This document shows, piece by piece, positions 52,318 through 60,169 of a stretch of 64,000 nt of DNA. The DNA is taken from contig JAQWBS010000001.1 of NCBI GenBank assembly GCA_028706255.1, positions 280,563-344,562 of the forward strand, in the 5' to 3' direction. Source of the DNA: Alphaproteobacteria bacterium (GTDB taxonomy: Bacteria > Pseudomonadota > Alphaproteobacteria > RF32 > CAG-239). The position numbers were made by a program, and so were the translations under genes. Below the pieces are notes generated by a model that saw only the letters and a program-made list of their open reading frames with translations, ran no database searches and had not been told where the DNA came from. Within the stretch, counting starts at the first letter, position 1; every line of letters starts with the position of its first letter.

Positions 52318-53354
52318 AAAAAGAAATCTCAAATATGGGTGAAATTAGTTTGGACGATTTAATTGAAAAAGGCGAAATGCCTTCACACACTTCAAAAAGA
52401 AAAAGTCTCGGAAGAGGATTGGGTGCTTTGCTCGGAGATGATAATTTTGATGTGACATCTGAATCAACACACAAAAATGAAACTGAGATTGAAAAAGATG
52501 GTGTTGAAAAAATAGACATTAATCTTTTATTTGCCAGTAAATATCAACCTCGTAAAGAATTCGATCAAGAAGCACTTGAGGCTTTAGTTGAATCAATCAA
52601 AGAAAAAGGCGTGCTTCAACCTTTATTGGTTAGAAAGCAAGGAGATAAATTTGAAATTATTGCCGGTGAACGCCGTTGGAGAGCTTCAAAAATTGCTGGT
52701 TTAACTGAAGTTCCTGTTATTCAAAAAGACTTAAACGACAGAGAAGTGCTTGAAGTAGCACTCATTGAAAACTTGTTGCGTGAAAATTTATCTGCCATTG
52801 AAGAAGCTGAAGGTTTTCAAAGATTGATGAATGAATTTTCTCACACACAAGAAGTGCTTTCTAAGATTGTTGGCAAATCAAGAAGCCACATTGCAAACAC
52901 GCTCAGACTTTTAAATTTACCTGATGAGGTTAAAGATTTAGTAAGAGAAAATAAAATTTCTGCTGGTCATGCTAGAGCTTTGGTTGGTTTAGAAAATGCA
53001 GGAACATTGGCAAACCAAATTATATCAAAAGATTTGAGTGTTCGTCAGATTGAAGAAATGGTTGCAAAGCAAAAAGAACCTAAAAAAGAAACGACGCCAA
53101 AAAATAAAGAAGCAAGCCAAGATATCAAAGAGATTGAAAAAGATTTAATTGAAAAACTAGGATTAAGAATTAAGATATCACCAAGCAAAAACGGTGGTGG
53201 TAAAGTTGTTTTACAATATGCCTCTGTTGCTGAACTTGATATGATTCTTAATATTTTAGAACAAAAAAACAACAATAAATCATCAGCATCATATGAAGTC
53301 CCTGTTCAACAAGCTTCAGGCGGAGAAAAATTCTCAATTAAAATGGTAGATTAG
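52311..53354 (+). CDS. parB: Chromosome partitioning protein ParB/Spo0J
   Basis: CTP-dependent clamp that loads at parS and spreads. 347 residues. The N-terminal tag RKSLGRGLGALLGD is the ParA-activating region. The ParB/CTPase fold carries QPLLVRKQGDKFEIIAGERR (GERR motif) and ENLLRENLSAIEEAEGFQRL. The HTH at about 175-235 (SKIVGKSRSHIANTLRLLNL) reads parS. The dimerisation domain is at the C-terminus. A few extra residues precede the usual start, which fits the overlap with parA. Its sites are in mnmE, mnmG and rsmG. Confidence 0.97.
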   Translation: MLEKEISNMGEISLDDLIEKGEMPSHTSKRKSLGRGLGALLGDDNFDVTSESTHKNETEIEKDGVEKIDINLLFASKYQPRKEFDQEALEALVESIKEKGVLQPLLVRKQGDKFEIIAGERRWRASKIAGLTEVPVIQKDLNDREVLEVALIENLLRENLSAIEEAEGFQRLMNEFSHTQEVLSKIVGKSRSHIANTLRLLNLPDEVKDLVRENKISAGHARALVGLENAGTLANQIISKDLSVRQIEEMVAKQKEPKKETTPKNKEASQDIKEIEKDLIEKLGLRIKISPSKNGGGKVVLQYASVAELDMILNILEQKNNNKSSASYEVPVQQASGGEKFSIKMVD

Positions 53355-53364
53355 GACAAGAAAA

Positions 53365-53604
53365 ATGGAAGAAATTTTAGAAAAAATGCTCAAGCAATGT
53401 GCTGAAGCAGGATATTATCCAACAAAAAACATTAATAAAGTGGCACGTGCCAAGTCAATAATGTTTTCAAAAGAAGAATGGAAGAGATGCCCTTGTGATG
53501 CGAATAATTCAGAAAGGTCTTGCATTTCAGAGGTGTGCAGAAATGATATTTTAATGAAGGGTGTTTGTCACTGTAATTGCTATTCTAACAAACCCTCTGA
53601 ATAA
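53365..53604 (+). CDS. Ferredoxin-thioredoxin-reductase-like iron-sulfur protein
   Basis: 79 residues, eight of them cysteine. The pattern from Cys42 is CPC-x13-C-x9-CHC, closely matching the catalytic subunit of ferredoxin:thioredoxin reductase (CPC-x16-CP-x8-CHC), with the [4Fe-4S] and redox disulfide cysteines. The N-terminal helix ILEKMLKQCAEAGYY is also like that family. No ferredoxin or thioredoxin gene is near. It starts ten bases after parB and is probably in its transcript. Function in this setting is unknown. Confidence 0.65.
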   Translation: MEEILEKMLKQCAEAGYYPTKNINKVARAKSIMFSKEEWKRCPCDANNSERSCISEVCRNDILMKGVCHCNCYSNKPSE

Positions 53605-53647
53605 AAATTAAAATACTTCTGAAAGTACATTTGCAATTTTTGAAATA

Positions 53648-53677
53648 TGATATTAATATATCCACATTGATATTAAT
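53648..53677 (+). repeat. Direct repeat upstream of SNase gene
   Basis: TGATATTAAT occurs at 53648 and 53668, exactly 20 bases apart (about two helical turns), 20 bases before the SNase start codon. Confidence 0.5.
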
Positions 53678-53697
53678 TTTATCAGGAAAGATATAAT

Positions 53698-54720
53698 ATG
53701 TTATTTTTAAAAAGAGTGATATTAGGAGCATTAGCCTTAGGATTTATTTTTTTTGGAGGAACTGGCACGCAAAGTAATGGTGCTTTTTCTCAAGGGGTTG
53801 GTTTTGTCGGCTTAGTCATTGGAATTATCATTCTTTATATCTTTTTGAAAATGACATGGCGTGCAATGGGTTGCCTACCATCATTTGCTATTTTTGCAGT
53901 GATTATTCTTTTCATTTTATTTGCCATAGGTGCTTTTAGTAATGGAATTGAAAATTTAGGCAGCAATTTAAAGTCTTTTTTAGGCAGTGGTCCAACTGTT
54001 AAAAAAACAAGCCAACAAGCTGATGCTGCATATTATGAAGAAGATTTAATCTTTGAAGATGAAGAACTTGAACCAGCCATTGATGAAAACTTCTCTCAAG
54101 GGGCTAGTGAAAATATGAGCGAGCCTACTAAAACCCCAAAAAATAACGCAAAAGTCACCGAAAAAGGAGCTCTTGATAAAATTATCAATGTCTTTTCTGG
54201 AGAAGAAGAGGTGGAGGAAACGCCAGCTTTCGATCCTGCAAACTTACCTGTTGTCTATGGCTTTCCAAAAGTTATCAATGGGGATACAATTGCCTTAAAT
54301 GGTAGATATTTCAAGCTTTTTGGTGTTGATGCTCCTGAAAGCAATCAAACTTGTGCAGATAAGCAAGGACGCTCTTATCATTGTGGCAAACAGGCCGCCG
54401 CATGGTTAAGCAGTTGGATAACCAATAATGAAATTGAATGTCGGGTCATGAAAAAAGATGCTCGTGGCAATATGGTAGGAATTTGCTCTCTTGGACAATA
54501 TGACATTGGTGCTGCTTTAGTGAATGCTGGTTGGGCTGTTGCAGATGTTTCAGCAACAGACATCTATTATTCCTATGAACAGCAAGCACAAATGAACAAA
54601 ACAGGACTTTGGCAAGGAAGATTCTACAAACCTGCAGATTGGCGTAAACTTCAATCTAAAAAACCAAAAATAAAAGTAATTAAGCCAAAATCCACAAAGA
54701 AGGGTATCTTTGATATATAA
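53698..54720 (+). CDS. Membrane-anchored thermonuclease (SNase) domain protein
   Basis: 340 residues. Three hydrophobic segments lie in the first 90 residues (VILGALALGFIFFGG; VGFVGLVIGIIILYIFL; LPSFAIFAVIILFILFAIGAF). An acidic linker (about 110-175) leads to a staphylococcal-nuclease fold (about 185-325): GFPKVINGDTIALNG, KLFGVDAPES with the DAPE Asp/Glu, RGNMVGICSLG, and TGLWQGRF. The domain would lie outside the cytoplasm if the topology is odd-numbered. Nuclease activity is likely but not certain. Its promoter holds the TGATATTAAT direct repeat. Confidence 0.8.
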   Translation: MLFLKRVILGALALGFIFFGGTGTQSNGAFSQGVGFVGLVIGIIILYIFLKMTWRAMGCLPSFAIFAVIILFILFAIGAFSNGIENLGSNLKSFLGSGPTVKKTSQQADAAYYEEDLIFEDEELEPAIDENFSQGASENMSEPTKTPKNNAKVTEKGALDKIINVFSGEEEVEETPAFDPANLPVVYGFPKVINGDTIALNGRYFKLFGVDAPESNQTCADKQGRSYHCGKQAAAWLSSWITNNEIECRVMKKDARGNMVGICSLGQYDIGAALVNAGWAVADVSATDIYYSYEQQAQMNKTGLWQGRFYKPADWRKLQSKKPKIKVIKPKSTKKGIFDI

Positions 54721-54726
54721 TTTGCG

Positions 54727-55194
54727 ATGGAATATAAACAAACTTTCATTTGTCAAAATGAACAAGAAACCATTAAATTTGGCAAAAAATTAGCAAGATT
54801 CGCCAGAAAAGGAGATGTTTTTTTGCTTTTTGGAACACTTGGTATGGGAAAGACAACCCTTTCTCGAGCATTTATTCAAGAACTAACAGAAGCAAGAGAA
54901 GTTCCAAGTCCAACGTTCACGCTTTTGCAAACTTATGAAACACCAGATTTTGATGTTTATCATTTCGATTTATATCGTATTAAGTCAGCTGAAGAAATTT
55001 TTGAAATTGGCGTTGAGGAGGCAATGTATGAGGGGGTTTCACTCATTGAATGGCCAGAAAAAATGGAAGGCTATCAACCACGCAGTGCCTTTAGGGTAAC
55101 AATTCGCCCAGAGGGAGAAAATGGACGCCAAATTGAAATTTCAACAACCGATTCGCTAAAGAAACAAAGATTGGAAAAACTAGGAGAAGTTTGA
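54727..55194 (+). CDS. tsaE: tRNA threonylcarbamoyladenosine biosynthesis ATPase TsaE
   Basis: ATPase that supports TsaD/TsaB in t6A formation. 155 residues. LLFGTLGMGKTTLSRAFI is the P-loop, VPSPTFTLLQTYE the conserved SPTF, VYHFDLYRI and LIEWPEKM are diagnostic. It starts six bases after the SNase stop and its TGA overlaps the hprK ATG. Its partner tsaD lies at 28.4 kb. Confidence 0.95.
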   Translation: MEYKQTFICQNEQETIKFGKKLARFARKGDVFLLFGTLGMGKTTLSRAFIQELTEAREVPSPTFTLLQTYETPDFDVYHFDLYRIKSAEEIFEIGVEEAMYEGVSLIEWPEKMEGYQPRSAFRVTIRPEGENGRQIEISTTDSLKKQRLEKLGEV

Positions 55195-55601
55195 TGCAAA
55201 ATATTCATGGCTCTTGCATAGTTTATAAAGATAAAGGAATAATGTTTATTGGACCTTCAGCTTTTGGAAAGTCTGAGTCTTGTTTAAAAATGATTATGCG
55301 TAAAAATGCAGTGCTTTTAGCTGATGATCGGGTCGATTTACGATTTGAAAACGACCAAATAATTGCTTCTTGTCCAGCCACAACGGAAGGACTTTTAGAA
55401 ATTCGCGGCATTGGGATAAGAGAATTTGAATATATTAAAGAACATTGTCTAGATTTAGTGATTGAACTTGTTAAAGATTATTCCCAAATTGAAAGAATCC
55501 CTCAAGAAGAATTTTATGAATTTGAAGGCATTAAAATTCCCAAATTCAAAATGATAGCTCAAGATAGTGCTTTAGTTGATAAACTTGAGGTTATAGTCTA
55601 G
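55194..55601 (+). CDS. hprK: HPr kinase/phosphorylase-like protein, short form
   Basis: 135 residues, only the C-terminal kinase domain of HprK, as in alphaproteobacteria. FIGPSAFGKSESCLKMI is the P-loop, LLADDRVDLRF the catalytic Asp region, and LEIRGIGIREFEY the family signature. It phosphorylates HPr in the regulatory nitrogen-type PTS, though no PTS genes are in this window. ATG at 55194 overlaps the tsaE stop, with TAGGAGAAG upstream. Confidence 0.9.
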   Translation: MQNIHGSCIVYKDKGIMFIGPSAFGKSESCLKMIMRKNAVLLADDRVDLRFENDQIIASCPATTEGLLEIRGIGIREFEYIKEHCLDLVIELVKDYSQIERIPQEEFYEFEGIKIPKFKMIAQDSALVDKLEVIV

Positions 55602-55681
55602 TCAAAATTGCAACAAAACCTTAACTTGATTACATAACCCTGAATGATATACTTTAGAAATAAGGTATGAGGAGTTGTGTT

Positions 55682-56578
55682 ATGTCAATGTCAAGTGTGA
55701 CATTAGTTAGGCCACAGAGCAAATATGCAAGTGCTTTCTTTAAAGCCTATGAAGGGTGCAGAGAAAACACGCTCGGCTATGACATTAGAAGTCTTTCTCC
55801 ATTGCAAAAGTGGGGCGTTAAATTGGGTGTGCCTTCTGCTTTGAATAAGTTTTTACAAGACTATAATGACTTTAATTATGCAAATAATCAAAATCAACTC
55901 ATTTTCTGGTCATTTAAAGATGGAAAATTTTTAGGCGAGGTTAGTTTGACTTCAAGAAAAGCGGATGCTTTGAAAGATTATACTTTGCCACAACAAGAGA
56001 TTTGTGAAAGACTTTTTGGTAAAAAAGATCACAATATTATCATTCCAACCATCAAGATGGCACCACAAGAGAAGGGAAAACAGAGTTTTGAAGAAATATT
56101 TATTGGAATGGCAGATTTACTCAAAAAAAATAATGTGAAACAATTTTTAATTAATGCGCCATTAAAGAACAAAGGTTTAAATAGATATTTCTCAACAATT
56201 TGTAAGTTTTGCCAAGGAAAAGCTCTAAAGACAAAAAACACGATTGAATATCTTTTGCCACCGAATGTTGATAAAATTAGAGAAGCTTTCAAAGAACTTG
56301 CAGCAATTGCTTTGATTAAAGCAAAGAACGGAATTAGTGCTGTTTTAGATGGTTTGAAAGAAATGAGTGGTGTAAAAGACAGCAGAACTTCGAATAATCG
56401 AAATATTTTGTCTCGTGTAAAAGACTCATTGTTGATGAAAAGGGAAAGAGAGCGTCAGAGTGGAGTCAACACCTTAGCAATTGGTTATCATAATGCTACC
56501 CCGAAGGAAATTATGGGAAGATATAAAGATGCCAACAGAGCTTTGAAGCATGCAAAATTAATGGGAAGTAGAGCTTAG
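55682..56578 (+). CDS. Hypothetical protein with possible degenerate GNAT-like region
   Basis: 298 residues. Residues about 5-165 read like a GNAT-type alpha/beta domain (VTLVRPQSKYASAFFKAY, LIFWSFKDGKFLGEVSL, EEIFIGMADLLKKNNVKQF), but the acetyl-CoA loop is not recognisable. The C-terminal 90 residues are basic and helical (RVKDSLLMKRERERQSG). ATG at 55682 has GAGGAG upstream; the ATG at 55667 has none. The stop overlaps the convergent recR stop by a few bases. Function unknown. Confidence 0.6.
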   Translation: MSMSSVTLVRPQSKYASAFFKAYEGCRENTLGYDIRSLSPLQKWGVKLGVPSALNKFLQDYNDFNYANNQNQLIFWSFKDGKFLGEVSLTSRKADALKDYTLPQQEICERLFGKKDHNIIIPTIKMAPQEKGKQSFEEIFIGMADLLKKNNVKQFLINAPLKNKGLNRYFSTICKFCQGKALKTKNTIEYLLPPNVDKIREAFKELAAIALIKAKNGISAVLDGLKEMSGVKDSRTSNNRNILSRVKDSLLMKRERERQSGVNTLAIGYHNATPKEIMGRYKDANRALKHAKLMGSRA

Positions 56579-57168
56579 AGAAGTTTTCTTGAGTTAAATG
56601 CCAGTTGCAATGTTCCTTCGTCCATATAATCAAGTTCAGCACCCATCGGAATTCCTTGAGCTAGGGTTGTCACTTTAACCTCTGTTTCTTTAAGCTTTGA
56701 AAGAAGATAATGGGTGGTGATTTGTCCATCAACAGTCGCTGGCAAAGCTAGAACAACTTCTTTAATTTCTTGTTTTCTAATTCTATGGAGCAAGCCTTCA
56801 ATATTCAAATCTTCAGGTGCAATGCCATCAAGAGCTGAAAGAACACCACCTAAAACGTGATATTTCCCCTTGAAAAGTGAAACTTTTTCCATTGCCCATA
56901 AATCTGAAACATCTTGAACCACACAAAGCAACGCATTATCCTTTTTGTCTGAACAACAAATGGAGCAAGGGCTTATGGTGTCATAATTTCCGCAAATTTC
57001 ACAGGTTTTCACATTTTGAGCAACGGCAGTTAAGGCTTCAATAAGCGGAAGCATAGACGATTCTTTCTTTTTTAAAAGCTGTAAGACAATACGACGGGAA
57101 GAACGAGGCCCCAATGACGGAAGCTTCGCCACAATCTTAATCAGTCTGTCTATCTCTTTCCCAATCAT
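56575..57168 (-). CDS. recR: Recombination protein RecR
   Basis: Ring-forming partner of RecO/RecF in gap repair. 197 residues. The helix-hairpin-helix KLPSLGPRSSRRIVLQLL is followed by the zinc motif CEICGNYDTISPCSICC and the Toprim domain (ALLCVVQDVSDLWAME, YHVLGGVLSALDGI), then the C-terminal Walker-B-like region. It is part of the dnaX-ybaB-recR run, interrupted here by a hydrolase gene. Confidence 0.95.
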   Translation of the reverse strand: MIGKEIDRLIKIVAKLPSLGPRSSRRIVLQLLKKKESSMLPLIEALTAVAQNVKTCEICGNYDTISPCSICCSDKKDNALLCVVQDVSDLWAMEKVSLFKGKYHVLGGVLSALDGIAPEDLNIEGLLHRIRKQEIKEVVLALPATVDGQITTHYLLSKLKETEVKVTTLAQGIPMGAELDYMDEGTLQLAFNSRKLL

Positions 57169-57208
57169 CTATTTTCTATCCATAAAACTATAATTTACAA
57201 AACTTTTT

Positions 57209-57961
57209 CTAAAGCTTTACGAAATTTTTTTCGTCTTCAAGCTTTTTTGCTACAACATGAGGAACATCATGTAAAATAATTAATTCTTTTTTGCAAGTTA
57301 GTCTATCAAGAAGGTTTTTATTATCTTGTAGGCGAATATCATTTTCTAAATCACCAATAATTAAAATTGTTTTCGCAGTTATTTTTTCTATCTGTTTTGA
57401 AAAATCATAAAGCATTAAGTCTTCAATAAAACTATAAGGAACACGTAAGGTGCGTCCTCTAGATTTTGATGTTTTATCCCAATAACCTAATGTTTTCCAC
57501 TTTTTGAGCTCTTTTGGATTATCTTGAATAAGTTTTGATTTACCACTTAACCAAGGAAAAGAGATTGGTAAGAGCAAATCCACATTTTCAGGATAGTTTT
57601 GAGCATATAACAAAACAGAAGCTGCTCCCATTGAATGTCCAGCAAGTGTAAAAGGGGAAGTAAACCAAGGTTGGTGTTTTGCCCATTCAATAACATCAAT
57701 CAAGTCATTATAGTGACTTGTAAAAGTTATTCCCTCAGAAGAAGATTCGCTATCATTTAGAGAATCAACAGCATCAAAGTTAACAACGATATAGTCTTGT
57801 TTAGAAAATTTTTCCTCTAAAACCACCATATGCCTTTCATCTTTGCAACCAGAAAACCCATGTTCCAGAAAAGCCAGCTTTGTTGCTTTTTCAGGTACTG
57901 TTAAGCGTATTGAAATTTTATATCCATTTCTATTTTTGATAAAAATATTTTCTTGATGCAT
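57209..57961 (-). CDS. Alpha/beta hydrolase
   Basis: 250 residues. LTLAGHSMGAASVLLYA (core seen: GHSMGAAS) is the nucleophile elbow, LIIGDLENDI the acid, and LHDVPHVVAKK the catalytic His. KLAFLEHGFSGCKDE is the oxyanion-hole HG region. The family resembles small esterase/acyl-peptidase-like hydrolases; substrate unknown. ATG at 57961 with AGGA eight bases upstream is preferred to TTG at 57979. It is inserted between ybaB and recR, which are usually adjacent. Confidence 0.8.
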   Translation of the reverse strand: MHQENIFIKNRNGYKISIRLTVPEKATKLAFLEHGFSGCKDERHMVVLEEKFSKQDYIVVNFDAVDSLNDSESSSEGITFTSHYNDLIDVIEWAKHQPWFTSPFTLAGHSMGAASVLLYAQNYPENVDLLLPISFPWLSGKSKLIQDNPKELKKWKTLGYWDKTSKSRGRTLRVPYSFIEDLMLYDFSKQIEKITAKTILIIGDLENDIRLQDNKNLLDRLTCKKELIILHDVPHVVAKKLEDEKNFVKL

Positions 57962-57979
57962 TGTTTCTATCCTATCCAA

Positions 57980-58300
57980 CTAAAAAGGGAGCTTCATACC
58001 ACCCAAATTAAGCCCGCCAGTGGCGTTTTGCATTGAGTCTGCCATAAGTTTATCCGCTTTGGTTTTTGCATCATTGTAGGCTGCTATAATCAGGTCTTCC
58101 AAAACATCAACTTCATCAGCTGAGACCAAAGATTTATCAATTTCAATCTTTTTCATATCAAACTTGCCATTGATAATAATTTTAACCATGCCACCTGCAC
58201 TAGAGCCGGAAATTTCCGCTTCCGCAGCCTTTTTCTGTTCTTCTTCCATCTTTTTTTGCATTGCTTGAGCTTGCTTCATAATGGTTTGCATATTGAACAT
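57980..58300 (-). CDS. ybaB: Nucleoid-associated protein YbaB/EbfC
   Basis: 106 residues, DNA-binding dimer. IMKQAQAMQKKMEEEQKK is the N-terminal helix. Then follow VKIIINGKFDMKKIEIDKSL and VLEDLIIAAYNDAKTKAD, both standard, and the C-terminus ends with glycine-rich GGLNLGGMKLPF. Its ATG directly abuts the dnaX stop, and its ribosome site lies inside the end of dnaX, so translation is coupled. Confidence 0.95.
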   Translation of the reverse strand: MFNMQTIMKQAQAMQKKMEEEQKKAAEAEISGSSAGGMVKIIINGKFDMKKIEIDKSLVSADEVDVLEDLIIAAYNDAKTKADKLMADSMQNATGGLNLGGMKLPF

Positions 58301-59983
58301 CTATAAATACTCCTCATTAAAAAATTCATTTTCTTCTAGTTTTTCGTCTTCAACTTTTTCTTCTAAAATTTTCTTGGTTGCCGTTTCAATTTTTGCACCG
58401 GCAAATTCTGCCAAAATAGCTTTAACCAATGGAAGTTCAGAAGCGCTTTTCTTATCATCTTCAACTTTGGCTTTCTCAACATCTGCAATGGTTTCTCTTA
58501 AAATGCCACGGGAAGAATCAATTTGCCAAGTCTTACCTGTTGCATCTTTCAAAGCCTTGTGAATCTCCATAATCAAATCGCTTTGCACACGATTAGAGAT
58601 CGTCATTTTAATATAACCATCTTTGAATTCATCAAAAGAGATTTCATTTTTTATCGCATGTGCCATAATCATTTTCTTGTTTGTTTCAAGAAAAGCAATG
58701 AAAGCGTCAACACTTTCCAAGCCAGAAGAAGTTTCTGCCTCAATTGGCTGTTCAATTATTGGATTTTTTTTTTGAAAAGCAGGCTCAGAAGATGAAACAA
58801 TGACTGGTGATTTACTTATTTCAGAGTTTTTTTTTATGTCTGCCAAAATTTCATTTGGTGTCGGCAGGTTAGCTGAGTAAGCAATGCGAATAAGAATCAT
58901 CTCCAAGGCGTCAATTTGAACAGGAGCATATTGCAACTCGCTAATTCCTTTGAGCAGCATTTGCCAGATTTTGGAAAGGATTGCCAAAGGTGCGGCATTA
59001 AACTTTTTGCAAAATTCTTTTTCAGATTCGCTTAAAGAAGCATCTTCAAGAAAACTTGGCACAATTTTAGTCTTTGCTAAAAGGTGGGTAATATTAACTA
59101 AGTCTTGAAGTAAAACAAGAGGATTTACCCCGTTTTTATATTGTTCTTGCAAGTCAACAACCACTTTGTCAACATTTCCTGTGAGAAGGTTTTCAAACAA
59201 AGAAAAAGTTTGGTTTCTGTCAGCAAGCCCAATCATATCTTTAACGGTTTCAACTTTAACCACGCCTCCACCAAGCGAAATGGCTTGATCAAGAAGCGAC
59301 GTTGCATCACGAGCCGAACCATCGGCAGCTTTTGCCATAATATGCAAAGCTTCTTCATCAGCTTTAATGTTTTCAGCAGCAATGATTTTGTGATAAAGCT
59401 TCAACAGGTCATTAATGTCCAATCTTTGCAAATCAAATCTCTGACAACGAGAAAGAATTGTCACTGGAACTTTACGAATTTCTGTTGTTGCGAAGATAAA
59501 TTTAACGTGAGCAGGTGGTTCTTCCAATGTTTTAAGAAGAGCATTAAAGGCGTTTTTAGAAAGCATATGCACCTCATCGATGATATATATTTTATATCTG
59601 GCGACAGTGGGTTTATAGCGAACACCTTCTAAGATTTCACGAATGTCGTCAACACCCGTACGAGAAGCGGCATCAAGCTCAATCACATCAATATGTCTAT
59701 CAGCAGCAATGGCTTTGCAGTTTTCGCAAACACCGCAAGGATGAGGTGTTGGACCGCCTTTGCCGTCTAAGCCTGTGCAATTCAGTGCTTTGGCAATAAT
59801 TCTGGCTGTGGTTGTTTTACCCACACCACGAATTCCCGTGAGCATATAAGCATGATGTAAGCGATTGTTTTTGATGGCATTGGTTAATGTTTGCACAAGA
59901 GCCTCTTGCCCGAGCAAATCATCAAAGTTTTGCGGGCGATATTTTCTGGCTAAAACAACATATTGATCGTTTTCTTGTGTCAT
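58301..59983 (-). CDS. dnaX: DNA polymerase III tau/gamma subunit
   Basis: Clamp-loader ATPase. 560 residues. YRPQNFDDLLGQEALVQTL, Walker A GIRGVGKTTTARIIAKA, zinc site CGVCENCKAI with an upstream CTG, DAASRTGVDDIREI, Walker B IIDEVHMLSK, and SRCQRFDLQRL are seen. Domain III ends near residue 375; the C-terminal part (tau-specific) carries the polymerase-binding region. Between them lie an A9 tract (T9 on plus, 58827-58835) and an A10 tract (58764-58773). Slippage by one base in either direction at either tract gives a stop within six codons or fewer, yielding a gamma-like product of about 390-410 residues. Confidence 0.95.
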   Translation of the reverse strand: MTQENDQYVVLARKYRPQNFDDLLGQEALVQTLTNAIKNNRLHHAYMLTGIRGVGKTTTARIIAKALNCTGLDGKGGPTPHPCGVCENCKAIAADRHIDVIELDAASRTGVDDIREILEGVRYKPTVARYKIYIIDEVHMLSKNAFNALLKTLEEPPAHVKFIFATTEIRKVPVTILSRCQRFDLQRLDINDLLKLYHKIIAAENIKADEEALHIMAKAADGSARDATSLLDQAISLGGGVVKVETVKDMIGLADRNQTFSLFENLLTGNVDKVVVDLQEQYKNGVNPLVLLQDLVNITHLLAKTKIVPSFLEDASLSESEKEFCKKFNAAPLAILSKIWQMLLKGISELQYAPVQIDALEMILIRIAYSANLPTPNEILADIKKNSEISKSPVIVSSSEPAFQKKNPIIEQPIEAETSSGLESVDAFIAFLETNKKMIMAHAIKNEISFDEFKDGYIKMTISNRVQSDLIMEIHKALKDATGKTWQIDSSRGILRETIADVEKAKVEDDKKSASELPLVKAILAEFAGAKIETATKKILEEKVEDEKLEENEFFNEEYL

Positions 59984-60004
59984 AAATCTTCTTTTTAATA
60001 AAAA

Positions 60005-60101
60005 ATTAGGGGAGGGAATTTGACCTTAATTTTATCGTTGTGGCTGCTTTCTTCCGAACCTGACCCGGTTGGCGAAAAACTAACCCAAACCCCTCCGACA
60101 C
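60005..60101 (-). ncRNA. ffs: Signal recognition particle RNA (small bacterial type, 4.5S-like)
   Basis: On the minus strand the apical domain reads GGTCAGGTTCGGAAGAAAGC and continues AGCC, with the GGAA-type tetraloop and symmetric/asymmetric loops that bind Ffh. Outer helix: CGGAGGGG at the 5' end pairs with CCCTCCCC at the 3' end. A T-rich tail follows (plus-strand A-run at 60001-60005). About 95 nt, the normal size. It lies between dnaX and the LpoA-like gene, beside dnaX as in many proteobacteria. Confidence 0.93.
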
Positions 60102-60103
60102 TT

Positions 60104-60131
60104 AGTATCCTCAAAATCAGCAAAAATTCAA
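60104..60131 (-). promoter_or_regulatory. Promoter of SRP RNA
   Basis: On the minus strand, TTGAAT (plus 60126-60131) and GATACT (plus 60104-60109) are 16 bases apart and end a few bases before the RNA 5' end. It lies within the non-coding gap after the LpoA-like gene. Confidence 0.6.
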
Positions 60132-60169
60132 GGGAAAAGTTCTTTTTATGCCAAATAAAACAGAAAAGT

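Noticed and set aside
53445..53458. Palindrome TGGCACGTGCCA in the FTR-like gene next to parB
   Set aside because: Its arms (GGC/GCC) do not match parS (TTTC/GAAA), and a single 12-base palindrome in coding sequence is weak evidence.
58764..58835. dnaX A-tracts as sequencing errors or pseudogene signs
   Set aside because: The zero frame is intact on both sides and encodes a full tau-type protein, so the tracts are treated as real.
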